64,000 nucleotides of DNA from Caldinitratiruptor microaerophilus. Lineage in GTDB: Bacteria; Bacillota; Sulfobacillia; Symbiobacteriales; ZC4RG38. Every line of letters starts with the position of its first letter. Within the stretch, counting starts at the first letter, position 1. Both the position numbers and the translations under genes were made by a program. Of this stretch, positions 46,381 through 53,373 are shown piece after piece. The notes beneath the pieces were generated by a model. The model saw only the letters and a program-made list of their open reading frames with translations. It was not told where the DNA came from and searched no databases. The stretch is from assembly GCF_025999835.1 (NCBI RefSeq), contig NZ_AP025628.1, forward strand, positions 496,001 to 560,000. The letters run 5' to 3'.

Positions 46381-47910
46381 ATGCCCGGGTTGCCCGAGAA
46401 GGCGGAGGCGAGACGGTCCCAGGGCGCAGCGCTGTTCGCGCGCGGCCTCTACGTCGCGGCCGCCGCCGCCTTCGAGGAATGGCTGGAGATCGTCGAGCCC
46501 AGCGGCCACCCGAACCTGATCCTGCCGCCTCTGAACGCCCTGGCCAGCGTGGCCCTGCAGCGCAACGAGTACGAGCGGGTGCTCGCCTGGCTGGACCGGG
46601 CCCTGCCGTACGCGGACGACCCCCGGGCCGACCCGCTTCACGTGGCGAAGATGCGCGTGAATCGTCTGGCCGCACTGGTGTGGTGCGCCCGGGACGACGA
46701 GGTGGAGGCCGAGGGACAGGAGGCGCTGGCGGCGGCGGAGAGGGCAGGCGTACCCTACCTGGCCGGCCGTGCGCTGCTCAACCTGAGCAGCTTCCGGGCT
46801 CTGACCGGCGACTGGATCCGCATGCGGCACGAGGCGAGGACCGCTCTGACCCACCTCGATCCCCAAGACGACGAAGCGCTTCTCCTGGCCTACCTGAACC
46901 TTGGAATCGCGCACCTCGAGCTGGGGGCCCTTCGCCTGGCCGAACGAGACTTGCGGGCGTCGCTCCGGCGCACCCAGCGCATCACCGCGCGCACGGGTTA
47001 CGTGCACACTGAGCTCGGCCGTCTGGCCCGCCTGCGCGGTGACTACGCCGAAGCGCTGGCCAGCGGCTCCCGGGCACTTGCTCACTTCCTCGAAGACGTC
47101 GCGGTGGTCGACAAGGCAGAGGTCGCGCGGGTGTCCGAGCTGTTCGGCGACCTCTTCGCGGCGTCGGGCGACCGGAACCTGGCGCTCAAGTACCTGAACC
47201 GGAGCGCCGCGTACTACTCGCAGCTCGGCCATTCCGCCGGCTGGCAGCGGGTGATGACCCGGATCGGCGAGGTGCTGCCGCTCCGGGGACGCGCCCTGGT
47301 GGCGCCCCTCCCCGCCCACGTGGTCCAGCCCCTGAGCCTCCTGACCGCCGTTCTGGACCTCACCGACGACATCGAGTGCGTCGACCCCCACCTGCGCGGC
47401 CACTCCGAGCGGGTGGCGCAGCTGGCGGGCGTCGTGGGCCGGGCGGCCGGGCTGGCGCCCGACGCCCTGCGCACCCTGCTCCTCGCCGCCCGGCTCCACG
47501 ACGTGGGCAAGGTGGCCATCGACGTGGAGATCTTGCGCAAGGCTGGCCCCCTCACCGAGCAGGAGTGGGAACGGGTCCGCCTCCACCCGGCGATCGGCGC
47601 GGAGATGCTCCGGGCGTACGACCTCGACCCGGCCGGCCTCGAGGCGATCCGCCACCACCACGAGCACTGGGACGGGAGCGGCTACCCGGCCGGCCTCCGG
47701 GGCGAGGCCATCCCGCTCCTGGCCCGGATCCTGGCCGTGGCAGACGTCTACGACGCCCTCACCTCGGACCGCGCCTACCGGCCCGCCCACCGGCACGAAG
47801 AGGCGCTGCGCCTCATGGAAGAGATGGCCGGGCGCGAGCTCGATCCCGATCTGGTGGATCTCTTCCTGGGACTCCACCGGTTCTCCAGCACGGGGGGAGA
47901 ATGGAGGTAG
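46381..47910 (+). CDS. TPR-HD-GYP protein, predicted c-di-GMP phosphodiesterase
   Basis: A 509-residue protein. Residues 10-270 are helical TPR-like repeats (paired-helix segments such as ALLNLSSFRALTGDW, LLLAYLNLGIAHLELGALRLAERDL and HTELGRLARLRGDYAEALASG). About 330-500 is a complete HD-GYP domain: HSERVAQLAG, the HD pair in RLHDVGKVAID, HHHEHWDGSGYPAGL with the GYP motif, and DVYDALTSDRAYRP. HD-GYP enzymes hydrolyse c-di-GMP. There is no receiver or membrane domain, so the TPR part is the likely sensor. The gene is downstream of a c-di-GMP riboswitch and 6 bp upstream of a small exported-peptide gene, like Rap with Phr. ATG 46381 follows GGGGGTG. Confidence 0.88.
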   Translation: MPGLPEKAEARRSQGAALFARGLYVAAAAAFEEWLEIVEPSGHPNLILPPLNALASVALQRNEYERVLAWLDRALPYADDPRADPLHVAKMRVNRLAALVWCARDDEVEAEGQEALAAAERAGVPYLAGRALLNLSSFRALTGDWIRMRHEARTALTHLDPQDDEALLLAYLNLGIAHLELGALRLAERDLRASLRRTQRITARTGYVHTELGRLARLRGDYAEALASGSRALAHFLEDVAVVDKAEVARVSELFGDLFAASGDRNLALKYLNRSAAYYSQLGHSAGWQRVMTRIGEVLPLRGRALVAPLPAHVVQPLSLLTAVLDLTDDIECVDPHLRGHSERVAQLAGVVGRAAGLAPDALRTLLLAARLHDVGKVAIDVEILRKAGPLTEQEWERVRLHPAIGAEMLRAYDLDPAGLEAIRHHHEHWDGSGYPAGLRGEAIPLLARILAVADVYDALTSDRAYRPAHRHEEALRLMEEMAGRELDPDLVDLFLGLHRFSSTGGEWR

Positions 47911-47916
47911 AAAGAG

Positions 47917-48045
47917 ATGCGGCGCATCTGGGCAGCGCTCCTGGTCGTCCTGACCCTGGTGGCCCTGTCCACCACCGCAGCCGCCGGGGCCAAGGGCAAG
48001 GTAAGCCGCCCGCAGGGCCCGTTCACGATCGGTGGCGGCTGGTGA
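47917..48045 (+). CDS. Small exported peptide gene (42 aa)
   Basis: ATG 47917 has a strong GGAGGT 8 nt upstream, at the very end of the HD-GYP gene. The product starts MRR, has a 17-residue hydrophobic core (IWAALLVVLTLVALSTT) and an Ala-rich cleavage region (TAAA). The remaining tail is about 19 residues: GAKGKVSRPQGPFTIGGGW. It is a textbook signal-peptide precursor with a short basic, aromatic-ended mature part. A perfect terminator follows within 15 bp, so it is the last gene of the riboswitch-controlled unit. I know no family; a Phr-like signalling peptide or a secreted effector is possible. Confidence 0.7.
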   Translation: MRRIWAALLVVLTLVALSTTAAAGAKGKVSRPQGPFTIGGGW

Positions 48046-48059
48046 GCCGGGACCCGGAG

Positions 48060-48106
48060 GCGAGGCCGGAAAGGCGGAGGGACCTTTCCGGCCTCGCCCG
48101 TTTTCC
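48060..48106 (+). terminator. Intrinsic terminator of the c-di-GMP module
   Basis: GCGAGGCCGGAAAGG (48060-48074) pairs perfectly over 15 bp with 48083-48097 around an 8-nt loop, then CCGTTTTCC. It starts 15 bp after the peptide stop codon. Confidence 0.85.
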
Positions 48107-48135
48107 GGACGTTGCGGGTTCCGTGGGGACATCGC

Positions 48136-48164
48136 TTGTGGACGCTGGCAGCGCATGCTATAAT
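48136..48164 (+). promoter_or_regulatory. Promoter of the RNase J gene
   Basis: TTGTGG (48136-48141), 17 bp, perfect TATAAT (48159-48164). It stands 30 bp after the preceding terminator and makes RNase J an independent transcription unit with a leader of about 285 nt. Confidence 0.75.
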
Positions 48165-48457
48165 TACTTCGAGTTACGTGGTTCGGCACTGGCGGGGCGC
48201 TCCCGCCGGGAGGTTGGGCGCAGGACCTCCCGCACGGCTTCGGCCAGGGGCGCACCCGGACGAGCAGGCACATACCCCGGCGCCGGCAGGTCTGGTCCGG
48301 CCAGGCGGGGCGCGGAGCGTGTGCGCGTCCTTCCGTGGATCACTCCGGCCTGGGCCTGGCTTTTGTCGCGCGGCTGCGGGGTGCTACCTGCTACCTCCCC
48401 CGGTTCGGCCTGGGGCCAGGGGAGTCGTGCTCGGAACGGGACAAAGGAGGCAAGTTC
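48165..48457 (+). other. Long 5' leader of the RNase J mRNA
   Basis: This stretch of about 290 bp lies between the TATAAT promoter and the start codon. It is GC-rich with several possible hairpins (for example around 48190-48230), but no known riboswitch motif. Open frames across it lack ribosome-binding sites. A long leader could allow control by mRNA cleavage. Confidence 0.5.
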
Positions 48458-50137
48458 TTGGCGCGCCAGCAGCGTGAACGCGGACAGCGGGTGCAGGCGA
48501 TCCCGCTGGGCGGATTGGGAGAAATAGGAAAGAATTGCATGGCCATCCAGGAAGGCGACCACATCCTCGTCGTCGACTGCGGGCTCTCCTTCCCGGAAGA
48601 GGAGATGCTCGGCATCGACATCGTGATCCCGGACTTCACGTACTTGCTGGAGAACCGGGACAAGGTGCGGGGCCTGGTGCTGACACACGGGCACGAGGAC
48701 CACATCGGGGCGGTGCCCTACCTGGTGCGGCAGCTCGAGGTGCCGGTCTATGCCACCCGCCTGACCCTCGGCCTGGTGGAGGGGAAGCTCGCGGAAGCAG
48801 GGCTCAAGCTCCCGCCCGGATCGCGGGCGGTGAAGGCCGGGGACACGGTGAAGGTCGGGCCGTTCGCGGTCGAGTTCATCCGGGTGACCCACTCCATCCC
48901 CGACTCCTGCGCGCTGGCCATTCGCACCGGCGCCGGCGTCATCGTCCACACGGGTGACTTCAAGTTCGACCAGACCCCGGTCGACGGGGAGTTCGCCGAC
49001 TACCAGCGCCTGGCCGAACTGGGGCGGGAGGGCGTTCTGGCCCTCCTGGCCGATTCTACCAACGCCGAGCGCCCGGGCTACACCCCCTCCGAGCGGGTGG
49101 TCGGGAAGAACCTCGACGAGATCTTCCGGCTGGCCCGCGGCCGCATCCTCCTGGCCACCTTCGCCTCGAACGTGCACCGCATCCAGCAGGCCATCGACTC
49201 GGCCGCCCGCTGGGACAGGAAGGTCGCCGTGGTGGGCCGCAGCATGGAGAACACGGTGGAGGTCGCCCTGAAGCTCGGGTACCTGCACGTGCCCGACGGG
49301 ATCCTGGTCGACGTGGAGGAACTGCGCCGCTTCCCCGCCCAGAACCAGGTGATCCTGACGACCGGCAGCCAGGGCGAGCCGATGTCCGCGCTCACCCGGA
49401 TGTCGGTGAACGATCACAAGTCGGTCGAGATCATGCCCGGCGACACCGTGGTGTTCGCCGCCACGCCGATCCCGGGCAACGAGAAGGACGTCGCCCGGAC
49501 GATCAACAACCTGTACCGCCGCGGAGCCGAGGTGATCTACGGGCGGGAGGCAGGCGTGCACGTCTCGGGTCACGGGTCCCAGGAGGAGCAGAAGATGATG
49601 ATCAACCTCCTGCGGCCCCGCTTCTTCATGCCCATCCACGGCGAGTACCGCATGCTTGTCCACCACGCCCGGCTGGCCCAGGCGTGCGGCATCCCGGCGG
49701 ACAGCATCCTCCTGGGCGAGAACGGCACGGTGTTCGAGTTCACCCCGCAGACCGCGGCGATCGCCGGCAAGGTGGCGTCGGGACAGGTCCTGGTCGACGG
49801 GCTGGGGGTCGGGGACGTGGGCAACATCGTCCTGCGCGACCGCCGCCAGCTCAGTCAGGACGGGATCCTCATCGTCGTGGTGGCCATCGACCGCGAGACC
49901 GGGGTGATCGTCGGCGGACCGGACATCGTGAGCCGCGGCTTCGTCTACGTGCGCGAGTCGGAGGGGCTCCTCGAAGAAGCCCGGGACCGGGTGAAGGGGA
50001 CGCTCTACGAGACGCTCAGCCGGCGCGTGCCCGAGTGGGCCGTCCTCAAGAGCGCGGTCCGGGACGTGCTGAGCAAGTACCTCTTCGAGAAGACCCGCCG
50101 CCGGCCGATGATCCTTCCGATCATCATGGAGGTCTGA
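48458..50137 (+). CDS. rnj: Ribonuclease J
   Basis: A 559-residue metallo-beta-lactamase/beta-CASP ribonuclease with 5'-to-3' exo- and endonuclease activity in mRNA decay and rRNA maturation. Visible motifs: GGLGEIGKNCM at the start, metal site LTHGHEDHIGAVPYL (about residues 74-88), HTGDFKFDQTP, LADSTNAERPG, beta-CASP ATFASNVHRIQ, VSGHGSQEEQ and MPIHGEYRML. TTG 48458 has AAGGAGG 7 nt upstream. Its place between dapA and tepA corresponds to rnjB of B. subtilis, but J1/J2 identity cannot be settled by eye. Confidence 0.93.
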   Translation: MARQQRERGQRVQAIPLGGLGEIGKNCMAIQEGDHILVVDCGLSFPEEEMLGIDIVIPDFTYLLENRDKVRGLVLTHGHEDHIGAVPYLVRQLEVPVYATRLTLGLVEGKLAEAGLKLPPGSRAVKAGDTVKVGPFAVEFIRVTHSIPDSCALAIRTGAGVIVHTGDFKFDQTPVDGEFADYQRLAELGREGVLALLADSTNAERPGYTPSERVVGKNLDEIFRLARGRILLATFASNVHRIQQAIDSAARWDRKVAVVGRSMENTVEVALKLGYLHVPDGILVDVEELRRFPAQNQVILTTGSQGEPMSALTRMSVNDHKSVEIMPGDTVVFAATPIPGNEKDVARTINNLYRRGAEVIYGREAGVHVSGHGSQEEQKMMINLLRPRFFMPIHGEYRMLVHHARLAQACGIPADSILLGENGTVFEFTPQTAAIAGKVASGQVLVDGLGVGDVGNIVLRDRRQLSQDGILIVVVAIDRETGVIVGGPDIVSRGFVYVRESEGLLEEARDRVKGTLYETLSRRVPEWAVLKSAVRDVLSKYLFEKTRRRPMILPIIMEV

Positions 50138-50170
50138 GCGGTGCAGCACCGGGCCGGCGCCGTGCCGGTG

Positions 50171-50209
50171 ACGCAGAGGCCCCACCCCCACGGGGTGGGG
50201 CCTCTGCGT
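50171..50209. terminator. Hairpin between convergent RNase J and the QX-repeat gene
   Basis: An 18-bp perfect stem (50171-50188 with 50192-50209) around a CAC loop. It sits between convergent genes and may stop transcription from both sides, although neither strand has a good T-run. Confidence 0.6.
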
Positions 50210-50225
50210 GCGCCGGGCACCGGCC

Positions 50226-50768
50226 TCACGGCTCCTGGCCGGCGGACAGGCTACGCATCTCGCGCAGCACGTCCATGAGCTCGCGCAGCACGCCCGTCCG
50301 ATCGCCGTCCTCGTTGGACCCGCCGAGGCATCCCACGACGATGACCACGACCAGGATGATGAACTGGAACTGCCACTGCTGCTGGGCCTGCCACTGCGCC
50401 TGGAGCTGCGCCTGCCACTGGGCCTGCCACTGCCACTGGGCCTGCCACTGTTCCTGCCACTGCTTCTGCAGCTGGGCCTGCAGCTGCGCCTGCCACTGCG
50501 CCTGCTGCTGCCACTGCTGCTGGAGCTGGGCCTGGAGCTGCGCCTGGGCCTGGGTCTGGGCCTGGGCCATCACCTGCGACTCGGACTCCGCCTGGGTCTG
50601 GATGTTCACCTGGACGACCCCGGCGTAGTCGTCGCTGGTGGGCACGATGACCTCGTGCGGGTATCCCTTCGTGGTGGCCCGGCCGTCGCCGTTGCCGTTG
50701 CCGTTGCCGTCGCTCCCGGGGCCGGCTCCGGATCCACGGGCGGTGCTGACCCGGATCTGTTCCGGCAT
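50226..50768 (-). CDS. Gln-X dipeptide-repeat protein with C-terminal membrane segment
   Basis: A 180-residue protein I do not recognise. Residues 1-68 are polar, with a GNGNGNG run and a short beta-like part (HEVIVPTSDDYAGVVQVNIQTQ). Residues 69-136 are 34 uninterrupted Gln-X pairs, X being Ala, Leu, Trp, Gln, Phe, Thr, Lys or Glu, with nine Trp. A 14-residue hydrophobic stretch (IILVVVIVVGCLGG, 137-150) and an acidic/helical tail follow. In an extended strand one face would be all Gln and the other Trp/Leu/Ala, as in amyloid-forming sheets. ATG with GGGGG upstream; a sigma-K-like element lies 54 bp before it. Possibly a spore-surface or envelope protein; function unknown. Confidence 0.7.
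   Translation of the reverse strand: MPEQIRVSTARGSGAGPGSDGNGNGNGDGRATTKGYPHEVIVPTSDDYAGVVQVNIQTQAESESQVMAQAQTQAQAQLQAQLQQQWQQQAQWQAQLQAQLQKQWQEQWQAQWQWQAQWQAQLQAQWQAQQQWQFQFIILVVVIVVGCLGGSNEDGDRTGVLRELMDVLREMRSLSAGQEP
50361..50564 (-). repeat. Degenerate 6-bp tandem repeat encoding (Gln-X)34
   Basis: The codon for Gln (CAG on the coding strand) recurs every six bases without interruption through 204 bp, while the alternating codon varies among GCC, GCG, CTC, TGG and others. The regular spacing is a DNA-level repeat, but variation of the X codon shows it is kept in frame. Confidence 0.85.
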
Positions 50769-50821
50769 GGGGAAACCCCCTTGACTCGGAGTGGGGAGAC
50801 CCGTCGGATGCTCCCGGTCAA

Positions 50822-50847
50822 CATGTTATGTGGACCACGGTCCAGGT
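50822..50847 (-). promoter_or_regulatory. Sigma-K-like promoter element of the QX-repeat gene
   Basis: On the minus strand CACATAACATGTTGAC contains CATA-ACA-T (50830-50822), with AC 15 bp upstream (50847-50846). It is nearly identical to the element before the first gene of the same block (52220-52247), sharing CACATAANNTGYTGAC. Confidence 0.55.
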
Positions 50848-50914
50848 GCGCCTGGCACGGGGACGGGTGACCTGGACGGGCCCACTCTGCCGCCGGCCGT
50901 GACCGCGCGCCCGG

Positions 50915-51385
50915 TCAGTTCGCCCCCCGATCTCCGGTGGGGCGCCCGAGGTCCATCCGGAGATCGGGGATCTCCCGCGCCGTGCGCCCGCCGGGGATGG
51001 ACCGGCCGGCGGACAGGGGAACCCGGACGGTATGGCGCGCCGTCTCGCCCGGACGCACGCGCAGGTTGTAGACCATCGCCACGGGGCGGCCGGGTGTGCG
51101 GATCCGGAGGCTGTAGAAGCCCGCGGGCAGGTCCTCGACGCCGAATTCGCCCTGCGGGTTCGTTCGGGTGGTGGTGACGGGGTAGCCGGCTGCCGTGCCG
51201 AAGTAGACCTCGACCTCGGAACCGCCCAGGGCGCTCTCGTCCTCCTCGGCGAGGACACGCCCGGCGAGCTGCCCCGAGTGCGCCGGTTGCGGAAGGATGT
51301 TGTGCACGTGGACGTGCAGGGTCTGGGCGTTCGTCTGGGTCACGTTGCCGCGCCCAGGGGGGGCAGGGTCGGTCGTGCGCTCCAC
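50915..51385 (-). CDS. CNA-B/carboxypeptidase-regulatory-like domain protein
   Basis: A 156-residue protein with no membrane segment or signal peptide. After a polar start (VTQTNAQTLHVHVHN) residues about 40-125 form a prealbumin-like beta domain: GQLAGRVLAEEDESALGGSEVEVYF, TTRTNPQGEFGVEDLPAGFYSLRIRTPG and VRVRPGETARHTVRVPL-type strands. Such domains are structural modules in surface proteins. GTG 51385 is preferred, with AGAGGAGG about 10 nt upstream; a longer frame starts at 51406, overlapping the previous gene. Middle gene of the minus-strand block, so probably co-transcribed with the Pro-rich gene. Confidence 0.65.
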   Translation of the reverse strand: MERTTDPAPPGRGNVTQTNAQTLHVHVHNILPQPAHSGQLAGRVLAEEDESALGGSEVEVYFGTAAGYPVTTTRTNPQGEFGVEDLPAGFYSLRIRTPGRPVAMVYNLRVRPGETARHTVRVPLSAGRSIPGGRTAREIPDLRMDLGRPTGDRGAN

Positions 51386-51402
51386 CGGTCGCGGCCCTCC
51401 TC

Positions 51403-52179
51403 TCACGCCCGGGTGTCCTCCGGCACCCGGTACACGAGGACGCGGCGCACCCGCATCCGCTTCAACCGGACCCGCTTCCCGGGGCGAACGGGGGGCGTCG
51501 CCGGATCGGGGTCGGGTTTCGGGGGCGGGGCCAGCCGCTGCGCCAGCAGCTCGAGCGTCCGTTCCATCAGCCGGTCCCAGTCCTGCGCCGACGCCGGGTT
51601 CAGGGAACCGAGGTCGCGGAGGACTTCCCGCGCGGCCGGTGGCAGGTTGAGCGTGGCGAGCAGCCGGCTCATCCGGGCCAGCGGCGCCGGAGAAGGCATG
51701 GGCGGCAATGGCGGCAGTGACGGGACCCGGCTCTCCGCGGCCGGCGGCGCCGGGGCAGGTTCCGCTTCCGGGCCGGGCCCGATGCCGGATTCCCCCGTCG
51801 GCTCGGATGCGTCGGCCTCCCCGTCCTCCGTCTCGGTCGTCCCCTCCGGGACCATGTCTCCCGCGACGGGCGGTTCGGCGGCCGCCGGCGAGGGTCCCGC
51901 GGGCGACGGCGGCGTCGGGGCGGTCGCCGGCTGGGCGATCGTGGCCGAGATCGGGATGCTCGGCTGCCCCGGGGCGTGCAGCGATGCGGTGGGCAGGGGC
52001 GTGGGGTGGGTCGACCCGAGGGGGGTGCTCACGACCTGCGGGCGCGCGGTCCCGGCCTTCCCGGCCCGGGCGTTGTCCGGCAGCGGGGCCGGAGGCGTCG
52101 CGGGCGGTTCGCTCCGGGGCTCGGGCGCGCGCCGCGGGGGCACGGGCATGGAATAGATGACGAGGCGCGTTCGGCCCAT
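51403..52179 (-). CDS. Pro/Ala-rich protein of unknown function
   Basis: A 258-residue low-complexity protein. It starts GRTRLVIYSMPVPPRR and runs through about 150 residues of Pro/Ala/Thr/Glu. A predicted helical part (PLARMSRLLATLNLPPAAREVLRDLG...RLMERTLELLAQRL, about 165-220) follows, and it ends in a very basic segment (RPGKRVRLKRMRVRRVLVYRVPED). There is no signal peptide or membrane helix. ATG 52179 has GGAGGGA upstream. First gene of the three-gene minus-strand block, with a good sigma-K-like promoter. I do not recognise a family; composition resembles spore-coat or morphogenetic proteins. Confidence 0.6.
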   Translation of the reverse strand: MGRTRLVIYSMPVPPRRAPEPRSEPPATPPAPLPDNARAGKAGTARPQVVSTPLGSTHPTPLPTASLHAPGQPSIPISATIAQPATAPTPPSPAGPSPAAAEPPVAGDMVPEGTTETEDGEADASEPTGESGIGPGPEAEPAPAPPAAESRVPSLPPLPPMPSPAPLARMSRLLATLNLPPAAREVLRDLGSLNPASAQDWDRLMERTLELLAQRLAPPPKPDPDPATPPVRPGKRVRLKRMRVRRVLVYRVPEDTRA

Positions 52180-52219
52180 GGTTCTCCCTCCACGTGACGG
52201 TTGGCGGGGTACCCGTCAG

Positions 52220-52247
52220 CAGCTTATGTGAACCGCTGAGGGCGGGT
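52220..52247 (-). promoter_or_regulatory. Sigma-K-like promoter of the minus-strand block
   Basis: On the minus strand AC (52247-52246), 17 bp, then CATAAGCTG (52228-52220), close to the sigma-K form AC-N16/17-CATANNNTA. The start would fall about 35 bp before the ATG at 52179. The surrounding bases closely match the element at 50822-50847. Confidence 0.55.
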
Positions 52248-52263
52248 TCCCCGTGAGGCCGCG

Positions 52264-52270
52264 CATACTA
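52264..52270 (+). promoter_or_regulatory. Forespore-type -10 element before tepA
   Basis: CATACTA is identical to the core -10 of sigma-G/sigma-F promoters in Bacillus and lies 60 bp before the chosen tepA start. No good -35 is seen 15-18 bp upstream. The assignment is supported by TepA's known role in spores, not by sequence alone. Confidence 0.4.
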
Positions 52271-52330
52271 AGCCGAGGTCGGGTTGCCGGCTCCGCGAGC
52301 AGGCCGGGACCCCGTGAGGAGCGTGAAGGG

Positions 52331-53371
52331 GTGGACCGTGACCGTCCGTTCCGCATGGAAGGATACGAACCCCCGCTGCGGGTGAGCCCCTCGCCGCCGC
52401 CGGGACCAACGCCGGCCCCGCCCCCTCCACCGGTCACGCACCCGGGCGAACCGGGGAGGCACGGCGCGCCGTCGGCGCCTGCCGGACAGCCTGCGCCCGG
52501 GCGGACCTCGGCGCGGATCGAGGCCATCGAGTCCCTGGGAAGCAGCGCTCCGCCGCCGGCGCCGGCGCAGAACATCCACCTGCTGACGGTCATCGGTCAG
52601 ATCGAGGGCCACCTGGCCCTGCCGCCTCAGAACAAGACCACCAAGTACGAGCACGTGATCCCGCAGCTGGTGGCGGTCGAGCAGAACCCGCAGGTGGAAG
52701 GCCTCCTGGTCATCCTCAACACGGTGGGGGGCGACGTGGAGGCGGGCCTGGCGATCGCCGAGATGATCTCCAGTATGTCCAAGCCTTCCGTGAGCGTCGT
52801 GCTGGGGGGCGGGCACAGCATCGGCCTGCCGATCGCGGTCTCGACCACCTACAGCTTCATCGCCTCCACGGCGACCATGACCATCCACCCGATCCGGCTC
52901 ACGGGTCTGGTCATCGGCGTGCCCCAGACCTACGAGTACCTGGACAAGATGCAGGACCGGGTGATCCGCTTCGTGGTCGCCAACTCCCGGTGCAGCGAGG
53001 AGAAGCTGCGGGAGCTCATGTTCCGGACCGGCGAACTGGCCCGGGACATCGGCACCGTCGTGGTGGGGAGGGACGCGGTGCGGTACGGGCTGATCGACGA
53101 GGTGGGCGGCCTGAAGGAGGCGATGGCGAAGCTGGAGGAACTCATCCGCGAGCGCCGCGCCAGAGTCCCGCACGACCGCCCGCCCGCGGCAGCCCCTCCT
53201 CCGCTCGCCGGCGCGGGGCCGACCGGCATCCCGGGTGCGGCAGCTGCACCCGGACCGGCGCCGGGAGGCGGCTGGGCGGAGCCGGCCGGACCCGGGGTCC
53301 CGCCGGACCCGCCGCCCGGAGCGGGCGACTTCGACGAGTACCCGGCGGACATTCCCCAGGGGGACGCCTAG
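52331..53371 (+). CDS. tepA: ClpP-like serine protease TepA
   Basis: A 346-residue ClpP/crotonase-fold protease of the YmfB/TepA group, which in B. subtilis is a spore protease involved in outgrowth. Residues 1-80 are Pro-rich. The protease domain (about 80-270) begins [28 protein letters not shown] and includes [19 protein letters not shown], the Ser region [14 protein letters not shown] and the His in TMTIHPIRL. The Pro/Gly-rich tail is unusual; Bacillus TepA is about 245 residues. GTG 52331 has GAGGAG upstream; ATG 52355 is an alternative. Followed 2 bp later by ylzJ. Confidence 0.9.
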   Translation: MDRDRPFRMEGYEPPLRVSPSPPPGPTPAPPPPPVTHPGEPGRHGAPSAPAGQPAPGRTSARIEAIESLGSSAPPPAPAQNIHLLTVIGQIEGHLALPPQNKTTKYEHVIPQLVAVEQNPQVEGLLVILNTVGGDVEAGLAIAEMISSMSKPSVSVVLGGGHSIGLPIAVSTTYSFIASTATMTIHPIRLTGLVIGVPQTYEYLDKMQDRVIRFVVANSRCSEEKLRELMFRTGELARDIGTVVVGRDAVRYGLIDEVGGLKEAMAKLEELIRERRARVPHDRPPAAAPPPLAGAGPTGIPGAAAAPGPAPGGGWAEPAGPGVPPDPPPGAGDFDEYPADIPQGDA

Positions 53372-53373
53372 CC

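Noticed and set aside
50361-50564. CRISPR-like or satellite repeat
   Set aside because: There are no spacer units. The six-base period maintains a reading frame with variable X codons, so it is a coding repeat.
50208-50870. Leucine/proline-repeat open frame on the + strand across the Gln-X gene (and a Cys/Trp-rich third frame)
   Set aside because: It lies downstream of a terminator hairpin without a good ribosome-binding site. The minus-strand frame has a ribosome-binding site, a plausible membrane segment and a promoter shared with its neighbour.
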